A stretch of DNA of 14,386 nt from an uncultured Sediminicola sp. (GTDB lineage: Bacteria; Bacteroidota; Bacteroidia; Flavobacteriales; Flavobacteriaceae), in assembly GCA_938039345.1 (NCBI GenBank), contig CALHVB010000029.1, positions 1-14,386 on the forward strand. The letters run 5' to 3'. The translations under genes were made by a program, and so were the position numbers. Under the pieces are notes generated by a model that saw only the letters and a program-made list of their open reading frames with translations, searched no databases and was not told the DNA's origin. This document shows, piece after piece, positions 1 through 7,925 of the stretch. Positions within the stretch are counted from its first letter, which is position 1, and every line of letters starts with the position of its first letter.

Positions 1-2
1 TT

Positions 3-188
3 CTCGACTCTGATATGGAAAACGTTAACCGAATTATTATCGAAAACGGAATCGTTGCAAATACTGAATCTAATCTGATTTCGGATTTTAGAGATGATAA
101 AAAAGTAATAAAATTATATGTTACTGTTGTTGGAGTAGCAATCGGAATTATAATTCTGATTGCGCTAATTGGAAAAATAATTGGCTGA
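3..188 (+). CDS. C-terminal part of a small membrane protein of unknown function (5' end outside window)
   Basis: The frame is open from the left edge to a TGA at 186-188 and gives 61 residues. The first ~38 are polar and charged (DMENVNRIIIENG, SDFRDDKK); the last ~22 form one strongly hydrophobic segment (VTVVGVAIGIIILIALIG) ending just before the stop. This looks like a C-terminal membrane anchor with the soluble part facing the cytoplasm, but orientation is an inference. Codon use differs from the neighbours: four of five leucines are CTN, and CGA and TCG occur, whereas genes to the right use TTA, AGA and TCT. This may mark acquired DNA. An in-frame ATG lies at 15, so a complete 57-residue protein is possible, though a longer gene entering from the left is more likely. 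I recognise no family. Confidence 0.55.
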   Translation, partial: LDSDMENVNRIIIENGIVANTESNLISDFRDDKKVIKLYVTVVGVAIGIIILIALIGKIIG

Positions 189-435
189 ATCTTGAACGGA
201 ATAATAAATACTGCACCTAACAACGTTTCCTATGAAAAGCCCTAGTCCAGTTCTCTAAAGTTAATTAATATTTTTCTTTTTACCTTAAATCATCTTTTTT
301 TCTTTTAATATAACTTGCTCCCCATCCATTATATAATCTGCCAGATTTGCCTAAATCAAATACTTGTTTTTATATTTTTTACTACAGTATTAATATTAAT
401 TACTTTTTACTTTACCAAGTACAATTAATACGGTA

Positions 436-499
436 AAAAAAGTTACAATATCTAAAAAATGAAAAATAGTTTTTACGATTGAACTTGTTCAACTTTTTT
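436..499. repeat. Inverted repeats around a TTGAAC palindrome
   Basis: AAAAAAGTT at 436-444 is the exact reverse complement of AACTTTTTT at 491-499. Just inside the right arm lies the palindrome TTGAAC-TT-GTTCAA at 479-492. On the plus strand the palindrome is followed by C and six T, so it could act as a weak terminator, or it could be an operator. The stems are AT-rich and the composition is skewed, so chance is a real alternative. Confidence 0.3.
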
Positions 500-581
500 G
501 TCATTTTCATTCAATTAATTTACACCTATAAATCTTTAATGGTGATTTATTTGAAAATAATAATGTATGATTTAAAAATTT

Positions 582-667
582 AAAAAGAATTGCTGTATAC
601 CACCAGCCTAAAAATGAATAACTATTAAAAGTTTTTTAATAAGGCTTATTCTTAGCAATCTCTTTTT
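582..667. repeat. Nested imperfect inverted repeat, about 86 bases
   Basis: The outer arms AAAAAGAATTGCT (582-594) and AGCAATCTCTTTTT (654-667) are complementary apart from one extra base. Inside them AGCCT (605-609) pairs with AGGCT (642-646), and ATTAAAA (624-630) pairs with TTTTAAT (634-640). An alternative pairing uses GAATAA (616-621) with TTATTC (646-651). The plus strand could fold into one long bulged hairpin ending in a T-rich run about 90 bases before the acyltransferase gene. It could be a small RNA, a terminator, a leader structure or a miniature repeat element. Confidence 0.35.
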
Positions 668-759
668 ATTCTTCAAATATGCAATTCTCATAAACTTAAT
701 TTAAGTTAATGAGATAAACCAACATTAGACAACATGTAATTTTAAATAACAATTAAACT

Positions 760-1881
760 ATGAAGTCCAAATCGGTTAATTACATTTCTTCTCTTACCCC
801 ATTAAGAGGGCTAGCTGCTTTATTAGTTGTTCTATTCCACTACGACATCTGGTTAACGTTGCGTGGTTTTCCCCGATTAATTAGTACAAAATATTCATCT
901 ATTATTACAAATGGATATTTATCGGTAGACTTTTTTTTTATACTTAGTGGCTTTGTAATTTGCCATGTATATGGCAAAAAATTAGAGAACCAATCTAAAA
1001 CAGCTATGAAAAAATATTTATGGGCAAGATTTACAAGACTTTACCCTTTACATGTTTTTATAATGCTACTCTTTCTATTGCAAACAATTGTATTATTTTG
1101 GTTATTTCCTGAATATGCAATAGAAAAATGGAAATGGAGTAGAACCTTACCAGATTTCTTTATACATTTATTTTTTTTGCAAACAAGTGGAATTTTAGAT
1201 CGGCCTGTTTGGAATGTTGGATCGTGGTCTATTGCTGCTGAATGGTGGACATATATTTTTGCCATTGGACTCATCCCCTTATTAAACAAGGGTAAAATTA
1301 AAATCAGTATTATTGCTTCTGTACTGGCCTTATTAGGTTTCGTTTTTATTACAAGTCAAAATCCACATCTTAAGCTCGATGAATTTTATGGGTTGGGCAC
1401 ACTTCGCTGCGTTTTTGGTTTTACAATTGGCATTGGGGTATATAAAGCGTATTTAATTATTGTAAATAAAAAAACAGTATGGAATAAAGATTGGTTATTT
1501 TATATAATATTTTTATGTGCTTTGTCTGTACTTCATTTTAACATATACGATGTAATAGTAATACCATTTTATGCAGCTTTTATTCTTTCTGCCTCTCTAA
1601 ACAAAGGCTTACCATATAAACTACTAAATTCAAAACCTCTACTTTTTCTAGGTAATATTTCTTATTCCGTATATTTAATTCACCTATTATGGATATACCT
1701 TTGGATAATGTGGTTGGATCTATATTTTATACCTAGAAACCCTAATGTAATACCTGGCTTATCCCATAAAATTCTATGGTTATCTATATTATTGGTATTC
1801 ATAATTAGTTCATCATATTTAACTTATAAATATGTTGAAATATCTGCTCAAAAAAAACTTAGACAATGGAGAAAATCATAG
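760..1881 (+). CDS. Acyltransferase family 3 (OafA/YrhL-type) membrane protein
   Basis: Integral membrane O-acyltransferase of the Acyl_transf_3 family. Relatives move acetyl or other acyl groups from the cytoplasm onto surface polysaccharide, lipopolysaccharide or secondary metabolites. The 373-residue length fits a stand-alone membrane domain of about ten helices with no SGNH extension. Family motifs are clear: the N-terminal helix TPLRGLAALLVVLFHYD carries the conserved Arg16 and His27; DFFFILSGF is at 57-65; the basic loop ARFTRLYPLH is at 89-98; WSIAAEWW with conserved Glu161 is near 156-163; and LGNISYSVYLIH comes near the C-terminus. The ATG at 760 starts directly before the motif-bearing helix. 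No Shine-Dalgarno sequence is visible, as is usual in this phylum. The gene stands alone, with the structured gap upstream and a terminator downstream, so the substrate cannot be inferred from context. Confidence 0.9.
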   Translation: MKSKSVNYISSLTPLRGLAALLVVLFHYDIWLTLRGFPRLISTKYSSIITNGYLSVDFFFILSGFVICHVYGKKLENQSKTAMKKYLWARFTRLYPLHVFIMLLFLLQTIVLFWLFPEYAIEKWKWSRTLPDFFIHLFFLQTSGILDRPVWNVGSWSIAAEWWTYIFAIGLIPLLNKGKIKISIIASVLALLGFVFITSQNPHLKLDEFYGLGTLRCVFGFTIGIGVYKAYLIIVNKKTVWNKDWLFYIIFLCALSVLHFNIYDVIVIPFYAAFILSASLNKGLPYKLLNSKPLLFLGNISYSVYLIHLLWIYLWIMWLDLYFIPRNPNVIPGLSHKILWLSILLVFIISSSYLTYKYVEISAQKKLRQWRKS

Positions 1882-1980
1882 TAAAATAAATTTACACTAC
1901 TTACAAGAACAGATTTTATTTATAATCTTAGATTATAAAAGACAGAGTATTTTTTGTCCCGTCCAAAAATAATAAGTAAC

Positions 1981-2020
1981 AAAAAGGCACAATTTATTAG
2001 TCTATAAATTGTGCCTTTTT
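1981..2020. terminator. Bidirectional terminator between acyltransferase gene and pgl
   Basis: Perfect 16-bp inverted repeat: arm AAAAAGGCACAATTTA at 1981-1996 and its complement at 2005-2020, extendable by one more pair to a 6-base loop. A-run on one side and T-run on the other make it work in both directions. It lies between the convergent acyltransferase (+) and pgl (-) genes, 17 bases from the pgl stop codon. Confidence 0.9.
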
Positions 2021-2036
2021 ACTTAAAAAAAATGAA

Positions 2037-2753
2037 TTATTTTATGCTTACTGCCGCATCTTCATCTAAAAGCCATAGTAACTTTTCTGATGTTGGAGCA
2101 ACTAATGTTGCTGGGTACGAAGTATAATCTCCTTCTTTTTTTACAATCTCTTTTACTTTTGGGGCTTTACCAGCTCCTGTAACTAAGAATGCTACTTCTT
2201 TAGCGTTATTAATTACTTTACCCGTAATGGTAATTCTTTTTTGTCCAGATTCTGGATGTACAGCTACTTCACAATTATTTTTAGAATCCCACAAGTGTAT
2301 TTCGTGCGGAAAAATAGAAGCCGTATGTCCATCATCTCCCATTCCTAAAATAACAACATCAAACTGAGGAATTCCATTTACTTTTTCCAAATTTTTATCT
2401 AAAACTTCACCATAAGCTACAGCTTCATCTACAGGAGTATTCTCTCCTTTTACTCGGTGTATATTTGCCTCAGGAAAATCTATTTTAGATAATAAATGAT
2501 CCACTGTCATTTTATAGTTACTTTCTGCATTTGTAGGCAATACACAACGCTCGTCTCCCCAGTATAAATGTAATTTATCCCACTGTATACTTGTTTTATA
2601 GTTTTCTGCCATATAATCAAATATAGCTTTAGGTGTACTTCCTCCAGAAAGGGCTACATGTATAGCTCCTGTTGAAGTTTCTATTTTTTCTTTTAAATAT
2701 TCAGAAAAGGCAACTGCTACCTCTTGTTTATTTGCTAATATGTTTAATTTCAT
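2037..2753 (-). CDS. pgl: 6-phosphogluconolactonase
   Basis: Hydrolyses 6-phosphogluconolactone to 6-phosphogluconate, the second step of the oxidative pentose phosphate pathway, in the cytosol. The 238-residue protein has the usual length of the DevB/SOL-type lactonase in the NagB-like fold. Phosphate-binding ALSGGSTP is at 34-41, WGDERCV at 65-71, and the active-site loop GMGDDGHTAS at 137-146, which carries the conserved catalytic His143. It is the second gene of a leftward operon: its ATG follows the zwf stop by nine bases, so the two are almost certainly co-transcribed and the unstable lactone made by Zwf is removed at once. A strong terminator follows the stop. No Shine-Dalgarno sequence is seen in the short spacer. 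Confidence 0.95.
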   Translation of the reverse strand: MKLNILANKQEVAVAFSEYLKEKIETSTGAIHVALSGGSTPKAIFDYMAENYKTSIQWDKLHLYWGDERCVLPTNAESNYKMTVDHLLSKIDFPEANIHRVKGENTPVDEAVAYGEVLDKNLEKVNGIPQFDVVILGMGDDGHTASIFPHEIHLWDSKNNCEVAVHPESGQKRITITGKVINNAKEVAFLVTGAGKAPKVKEIVKKEGDYTSYPATLVAPTSEKLLWLLDEDAAVSIK

Positions 2754-2762
2754 TCTATTAAT

Positions 2763-4277
2763 TTATAATTCACAATAATCTTCGGTATCCGCTAAGTTTG
2801 GACCTGGATTACGGAAACCTCTCTTACCATCTATTAATTTATCTGCAAATTGTGGACCCCATGTTCCTGCTGGATAACCGTGCATTTTTTCACGCTTCTT
2901 TTTCCATTCCTCAATAATAGGGTCTACAAATGCCCACGCTGCTTCCACTTCATCTGCACGTGCATATAAAGTAGCATCTCCTTGCATAGCATCTAATAAT
3001 AATCTTTCATAAGCTTCCATTACATAAGAATCTACCAAATCTGTATAATAAAAATCTAGATTAGCTGTCTCTACTTTAAAACCCAATCCTGGTACTTTTA
3101 CTCCAAATTTCATTAAAACACCTTCATCTGGTTGTATTCTTAAAATTAACCTGTTATCTGTATTGGTTCCCTCGAATAAACGGTGGTGACTTGGTTTAAA
3201 ATGAATAACAACTTCTGTTACCTTAGTGGGCATACATTTAGCGGTACGCACATAAAAAGGAACATCTTTCCAACGCCAGTTATCAATAAAAAACTTAATA
3301 GCTGCATACGTTTCTGTCATAGAATCATTGGCAACACCATCTTCTTCTCTGTATCCTTTTACTTTTTCACCCTTAATAGTAGATGCTAAATACTGTCCAC
3401 GTGTAGTATTGGTATAAAAAGTAGTTTCATCTAAATGACGAATAGATTGTAACGCTTTTACTTTCTCATTTCTAATAGATTCTGGTTTTGCATCTATTGG
3501 CGGCTCCATTGCTACTAAAGAAACTATTTGCATTAAATGATTCTGAAACATATCTCTTAACGCTCCAGACTTATCATAATAACCTCCGCGATTTCCTACA
3601 CCAACACTTTCTGCATTGGTAATTTCTATATGGTGAATGTAGTTTCTGTTCCAAAGTGGTTCAAAAATACTATTGGAAAAACGTGTTACTAATAAATTCT
3701 GAACAGTTTCTTTACCTAAGTAATGGTCTATTCTATATATCTGAGATTCTTCAAAATATTTTTGTAATCCTTTGTTTAGGTTTTTTGCCGTTTCTAAACT
3801 ATATCCAAAAGGTTTCTCAACGATGATACGTTTCCAACCATCTTCCTGATTTGTAAGTCCTTGTTCCGATAGGTTTTTTGCAATTACCTCATATAAACTA
3901 GGTGGTGTAGACAGATAAAATATATAATTATTTTCTGTACGAAAGTTTGTGTTAAGGTCAGATATTCTCTTGTTTAACCTACCATAATAGGTATCATAAT
4001 CGCTCCCTAAATCTTCATAAAAGAATTTATCTGAAAAAGATTTTATAAAAACTTCAACATCACCTTCTAATTTATCCTTTAGAAAAGCACTCTCGCTAAT
4101 AACTTTTTTTCTAAACTCACCGTCAGTTAAATTACTTCTACTTGCTCCTAAAACCACAAAGTTCTCAGGAATATACCCACCTTTAAATAGATTATAAAGT
4201 GCTGGCACCAACTTTCTAGCGGTAAGATCACCAGAAGCACCAAAAATAATTAACATTTGATTTTGTGTACTACTCAT
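2763..4277 (-). CDS. zwf: Glucose-6-phosphate 1-dehydrogenase
   Basis: Oxidises glucose 6-phosphate to 6-phosphogluconolactone with NADP(+), committing carbon to the oxidative pentose phosphate pathway and making NADPH. At 504 residues it is of normal length. The Rossmann dinucleotide motif GASGDLTARK begins at 13, EKPFG is at 154-158, the substrate-binding signature RIDHYLGKE at 182-190, and the likely catalytic His247 lies in FQNHLMQ (assigned by analogy with the Leuconostoc enzyme). The start MSSTQNQ leaves the usual short lead before the nucleotide-binding strand. It is the first gene of the zwf-pgl operon and faces gnd across a 224-base intergenic region that must hold both promoters. 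The intact catalytic set argues for full activity. Confidence 0.97.
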   Translation of the reverse strand: MSSTQNQMLIIFGASGDLTARKLVPALYNLFKGGYIPENFVVLGASRSNLTDGEFRKKVISESAFLKDKLEGDVEVFIKSFSDKFFYEDLGSDYDTYYGRLNKRISDLNTNFRTENNYIFYLSTPPSLYEVIAKNLSEQGLTNQEDGWKRIIVEKPFGYSLETAKNLNKGLQKYFEESQIYRIDHYLGKETVQNLLVTRFSNSIFEPLWNRNYIHHIEITNAESVGVGNRGGYYDKSGALRDMFQNHLMQIVSLVAMEPPIDAKPESIRNEKVKALQSIRHLDETTFYTNTTRGQYLASTIKGEKVKGYREEDGVANDSMTETYAAIKFFIDNWRWKDVPFYVRTAKCMPTKVTEVVIHFKPSHHRLFEGTNTDNRLILRIQPDEGVLMKFGVKVPGLGFKVETANLDFYYTDLVDSYVMEAYERLLLDAMQGDATLYARADEVEAAWAFVDPIIEEWKKKREKMHGYPAGTWGPQFADKLIDGKRGFRNPGPNLADTEDYCEL

Positions 4278-4377
4278 ATTTTATATTAAAAATCGACATT
4301 AATTTAACAAAAACACCCTTTATAGACCCATTACGAGTTTCTAAAACCAATAACACCAAAAAGTCGATATTTTGAAT

Positions 4378-4385
4378 TATTTTTG
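4378..4385 (+). promoter_or_regulatory. Candidate -7 box for gnd
   Basis: TATTTTTG matches the Bacteroidota -7 consensus TAnnTTTG and lies about 117 bases before the gnd start. No TTTG -33 element is present at the usual distance upstream. In sequence this AT-rich an isolated match is weak evidence. Confidence 0.3.
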
Positions 4386-4407
4386 GGGCTTAATTTGTAT
4401 GAGTAGG

Positions 4408-4415
4408 CAAATATA
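4408..4415 (-). promoter_or_regulatory. Candidate -7 box for the zwf-pgl operon
   Basis: On the minus strand this reads TATATTTG, a full match to TAnnTTTG and identical to the box of the better-supported rpmH promoter. A CAA triplet (TTG on the minus strand) lies only ten bases away, too close for a normal -33 element. It would give a zwf leader of roughly 120 bases and sits about 20 bases from the opposing candidate box for gnd. Confidence 0.35.
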
Positions 4416-4501
4416 GAGCTTATTTCAATTATATTTTTTATAACTAAAAATACTTAACATAAGATTGATGAATGTAGTTAATTCACAACAAAAAATAATA
4501 T

Positions 4502-5914
4502 ATGGAGCATAGTAATTACGATTTTGGATTAGTAGGGTTAGGCGTTATGGGACGCAATTTTATTTTAAACGTAGCAGATAATGATTTTTCTGCCTTTGGA
4601 TTTGATTTAGACGAAGAAAAAGTAAACGCATTAAAAGAAGAAGGTGGTAACTTAGAAAAGGTAAGTGCATCTACAGAAATTACTACTTTTATTGATGCCT
4701 TAGCTACACCAAGAAAAATTATGCTTTTAGTACCTGCAGGTAAAATTGTAGATGCTGTTATAGAAAACTTATTACCACATTTAGATAAAGGAGACATTAT
4801 TATAGACGGTGGTAACTCTTTCTTTACAGATACAGACCGTAGAGATGCTTATTTAGCAGAAAAAGGAATTCATTTCTTTGGTTCTGGTGTATCTGGTGGT
4901 GCAAAAGGCGCAAGAAAAGGACCAAGCATTATGCCTGGAGGTAATAGAGAAGCTTATAAAGAAGTAAAACCTATTTTTGAAGCTGTTTCTGCTAAATTTA
5001 AAGGAGAACCATGTGTTGCGTATTTAGGACCTAAATCTGCTGGTAACTATGTAAAAATGGTACACAATGGTATTGAGTACGGTTTAATGCAATTAACTTC
5101 TGAAATTTATGATTTACTTAAAAAAGCAGGTGGATTAACTAATGAAGAATTACATAATGTATTTAGTGATTGGAATAAAGGTAGATTACAATCTTTCTTA
5201 GTTGAAATTACGGCTGAAATCTTTAACCAAAAAGATGATAAAGGTGATGGCGATTTAGTGGATAAAATTTTAGACAAAGCAAAACAAAAAGGTACTGGGA
5301 AATGGACATCGCAAAATGCAATGGATTTAGGTATTCCTGTTCCTTCTATTGATGTAGCTGTTAGTATGCGTGAAATCTCTGCATTAAAAGAAGAACGTGT
5401 TATTGCCGATGAATTGTATGGCAGACCTACTCCTGCTCCTATTGATAAGGCTGAATTAATAAAATTAGCTGAAGAAGCTTTATACTTTGCTTTTATAAAT
5501 ACATATGCACAAGGTTTACACCAGTTAGCAGATGCATCTGCTGAATATGGTTATGAATTAGATATGTCTGTAATTGCTAAAATATGGAGAGCTGGTTGTA
5601 TTATACGTGCTGGTTTATTAGAAGATATTTCTACTGCATACACAAATGATAAAAAATTACCTAATTTATTACTAGCGCCTACTTTTGTAGAAAAAGTACA
5701 AGCTACTGTGCCTTCTGCCAGAGAAGTTGTTGCTTATGCTGCTAAGAGTGGTATTCCTTTACCAGCTGTATCTAATTCTTTAACTTATTTTGATGCGTAT
5801 ACCTCTAGTAAGTTACCCTTAAACTTAATACAAGCGCAAAGAGATCATTTTGGTTCTCATACCTACGAAAGAAACGATATGGAAGGTATTTTCCATACAG
5901 AATGGGGAGCATAA
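4502..5914 (+). CDS. gnd: 6-phosphogluconate dehydrogenase, decarboxylating
   Basis: Converts 6-phosphogluconate and NADP(+) to ribulose 5-phosphate, CO2 and NADPH, the last oxidative step of the pathway. The 470-residue length is that of the long, dimeric GndA-type enzyme, not the ~300-residue form. The Rossmann motif GLGVMG is at 12-17, DGGNS at 102-106, the substrate loop SGGAKGARKGPSIMPGG at about 131-147, and the catalytic block GNYVKMVHNGIEY carries Lys185, His188, Asn189 and Glu192. GTGKWT and the C-terminal RDHFGSHTYER, which reaches into the partner subunit in known structures, are also present. It is divergent from zwf-pgl, so the three genes of one pathway form two opposed transcripts. 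A clear terminator follows. NADP use is inferred from the family. Confidence 0.97.
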   Translation: MEHSNYDFGLVGLGVMGRNFILNVADNDFSAFGFDLDEEKVNALKEEGGNLEKVSASTEITTFIDALATPRKIMLLVPAGKIVDAVIENLLPHLDKGDIIIDGGNSFFTDTDRRDAYLAEKGIHFFGSGVSGGAKGARKGPSIMPGGNREAYKEVKPIFEAVSAKFKGEPCVAYLGPKSAGNYVKMVHNGIEYGLMQLTSEIYDLLKKAGGLTNEELHNVFSDWNKGRLQSFLVEITAEIFNQKDDKGDGDLVDKILDKAKQKGTGKWTSQNAMDLGIPVPSIDVAVSMREISALKEERVIADELYGRPTPAPIDKAELIKLAEEALYFAFINTYAQGLHQLADASAEYGYELDMSVIAKIWRAGCIIRAGLLEDISTAYTNDKKLPNLLLAPTFVEKVQATVPSAREVVAYAAKSGIPLPAVSNSLTYFDAYTSSKLPLNLIQAQRDHFGSHTYERNDMEGIFHTEWGA

Positions 5915-5937
5915 TTGCTTTTTAAAATATAAATAAC

Positions 5938-5970
5938 AAAAATCCCGGATTTATAAATTCGGGATTTTTT
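5938..5970. terminator. Terminator after gnd
   Basis: AAAAATCCCGGATTTA (5938-5953) pairs with TAAATTCGGGATTTTT (5954-5969) with one G.T position, forming a hairpin with a CCCG/CGGG core, an A/T-rich tip and a T-run. It starts 23 bases after the gnd stop. The A-run on the left allows termination from the opposite side too, though no convergent gene is present. Confidence 0.85.
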
Positions 5971-6085
5971 ATTTTTTACAATAATATATACACGAATATA
6001 GTTTTATTATTATCAAATATAAAACGTAGCCTCTGAACAAAAAGCAATTAAAGTATTTTTATATCCTAAACTTATATTTCAAATT

Positions 6086-7924
6086 ATGAAACTCTATATT
6101 TCCATATTTCTATTATTATTTTCTACAGTTATAGTTACTGGACAAAAAACTTCTTTTTCTTCTCTTGGTGAAGCATTAAAAAATCCTGAACATGCATTGT
6201 CACTAAATTTATCAGGGCAAAACTTAACCGAAATACCCGAGTCTATTGGAAATTTAAAAAACTTAGAAAAGTTGTACTTAAATAGAAACCACATTGTTAG
6301 TTTACCAAAAAGCATAGGAAACTTAAAAAAATTAGAGTGGTTATTTTTAGATCAAAACAAACTTATAAAACTCCCTGAAGCATTAGGAAATTTAACACTT
6401 TTAAAAAACTTATCTGCAAAAAGAAATGAGCTTACTGGGTTACCAAAATCTATTGGTAACTTATCTAAATTAACAATATTAACATTAGATGAAAACAAAC
6501 TAACAAGCCTACCCGAAACTATAAGTAAACTAAGCAACCTTACTTTTTTAGATGTAAGCAATTCTGAACTTACACAACTTCCAAAAGCTATAGGTAATTG
6601 TAAAAGCTTAACATATCTTAATTTAAGTAAAAATCAATTAAAAACATTACCAACATCTATTGGTAATCTAAAAAAACTAGAAGACCTTATTTTAACAAAT
6701 AACAAGCTTATTAGTTTACCAAAAACAATAGGTGATTTAATAGTTCTAGAAGATTTAGATCTAAGAAAAAACGAACTTAAAATACTACCAGAAAACATTT
6801 ATAATTTAAGTAACTTAAAAAAATTAAATTTAACAGATAATAAATTAAATATAATATCTAAAAACATAAGTAAATTATATGCCCTAGAAGATTTACAAGT
6901 ACAAAGCAATGAAAATATAACGAGTATACCAGATGTTATTGGAGATTTAAAGAACTTAAAAACACTCTGGTTAAATAAAAATAAACTTACAACAATTCCT
7001 TCCTCTATAGGGAAACTTTCTAATTTAGAGCGTCTTAGCGTAGGTTATAATAATATTACTAAAATACCCGCATCTATAGGTAATTTAACAAAACTTAAAG
7101 ACCTTTCTTTCAGTAAAAATCAACTAAAAACTATTCCTGAAACCATAGGTAATTTAACTAATTTAAGTTTTTTAAGTTTAGATAAAAACTTATTAACCGC
7201 CATCCCTGTATCTATGAGTAATTTAAATAGAGCTCAAATAGATTTAAAAGAGAATAAAATAACCTCTTTGCCTAAAGAGTTTGTAGACTCTGGTATTATG
7301 CACGTTAAAGTAGATAAACATGTATATTACCCTTCTAGAAAAGAATTACTGGCAAAAGACAGAGAACGTATAAAAGCAAGAATGGCAAAACGAGAAGCAG
7401 AACGTTCTCCTGCAGAAAAACAACAACTTGCTGCATTTGAAAAAAATAGACTAGAAGCCTTAAAAAAAGAAAAAAGTCATCGTTTATATCATAATGTACA
7501 AACAGATATAATTAGAAAAAATTTAAAAGAACTATTAAAATATGAACCTTTTAAATCTAATAAAACATTTAACGTTAAAGTAAATAACCTTACTGAAACT
7601 CTAGAAAGGTACACTATAGATAAGCATATTGAAGTATTAACCTATTTTATGAAAAATACTACTATCCCCAATAACTATGAAACAAAATATTATTTAAGAG
7701 AAAGGGAAATAAATGAGTATAAAAACATAAGTCACCTTTCTGCACATGCGCTAGGTGATATATATATGAATAAAAAAGATTACAAAAAAGCTATAGAATA
7801 TTTTAATTTAGCACTTACTAAATACCCTTATGAAACATTTAGTGGTACCACCTATAGTAATGATAAAAAAAGAATTCTAAGAGATATAGAAGAAGCTAAT
7901 AGTTATATAACTAAAGGAAAATAG
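6086..7924 (+). CDS. Exported leucine-rich repeat protein with C-terminal TPR-like region
   Basis: Function unknown; the architecture suggests protein binding outside the cytoplasm. Residues 1-19 are a typical signal peptide (MKLYISIFLLLFSTVIVTG) with no lipobox cysteine. Residues 38-403 hold about 16 consecutive repeats of the form LxxLxLxxNxLxxLPxxIGNLxx, 23 residues each; repeat 11 has 24 because of an extra residue in NENITSIPD, and the first and last are slightly short. This is the simple bacterial/Ras-binding-like LRR type and should form one uninterrupted curved solenoid. Residues 417-466 are a very charged, probably helical stretch, and 550-581 match one TPR hairpin (ALGDIYMNKKDYKKAIEYF). 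There is no gliding/type IX secretion tail or membrane anchor. It is separated by one base from the downstream GyrI-like gene, so the two are co-transcribed and perhaps translationally coupled. Confidence 0.85.
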   Translation: MKLYISIFLLLFSTVIVTGQKTSFSSLGEALKNPEHALSLNLSGQNLTEIPESIGNLKNLEKLYLNRNHIVSLPKSIGNLKKLEWLFLDQNKLIKLPEALGNLTLLKNLSAKRNELTGLPKSIGNLSKLTILTLDENKLTSLPETISKLSNLTFLDVSNSELTQLPKAIGNCKSLTYLNLSKNQLKTLPTSIGNLKKLEDLILTNNKLISLPKTIGDLIVLEDLDLRKNELKILPENIYNLSNLKKLNLTDNKLNIISKNISKLYALEDLQVQSNENITSIPDVIGDLKNLKTLWLNKNKLTTIPSSIGKLSNLERLSVGYNNITKIPASIGNLTKLKDLSFSKNQLKTIPETIGNLTNLSFLSLDKNLLTAIPVSMSNLNRAQIDLKENKITSLPKEFVDSGIMHVKVDKHVYYPSRKELLAKDRERIKARMAKREAERSPAEKQQLAAFEKNRLEALKKEKSHRLYHNVQTDIIRKNLKELLKYEPFKSNKTFNVKVNNLTETLERYTIDKHIEVLTYFMKNTTIPNNYETKYYLREREINEYKNISHLSAHALGDIYMNKKDYKKAIEYFNLALTKYPYETFSGTTYSNDKKRILRDIEEANSYITKGK

Positions 7925-7925
7925 T

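Larger units (their letters stand above)
189..759. other. 571-base gap without a recognisable gene
   Basis: This stretch is very AT-rich and holds no ORF of convincing length on either strand. It contains an ACCTAAC box at 215-221 that resembles one end of an integron attC site, short minus-strand coding-like fragments at about 280-370 that are broken by stops, a TTGAAC/GTTCAA palindrome at 479-492, and a nested inverted repeat at 582-667. No good TAnnTTTG promoter box was found upstream of the acyltransferase gene. The region looks like decayed or recombinogenic intergenic DNA. Confidence 0.5.

Noticed and set aside
1041..1289. Minus-strand 82-codon ORF inside the acyltransferase gene
   Set aside because: It overlaps a gene with clear family motifs and its translation shows no recognisable domain; a frame shadow.
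4516..4797. Minus-strand 93-codon ORF inside gnd
   Set aside because: Serine/lysine/proline-rich reverse reading of the conserved Rossmann region; an artefact of codon bias.
6014..6041. Minus-strand promoter-like boxes (TATATTTG at 6014-6021 with TTTG near 6038) pointing toward the 3' end of gnd
   Set aside because: Spacing is 16 bases, slightly short, and the only thing downstream is the gnd terminator followed by gnd antisense. In AT-rich DNA such matches arise by chance, so I do not claim an antisense transcript.
6200..7300. DNA repeats in the LRR region considered as a tandem repeat or CRISPR-like array
   Set aside because: The 69-base period is fully explained by 23-residue protein repeats, with strong divergence at DNA level and no conserved spacer/repeat pattern.
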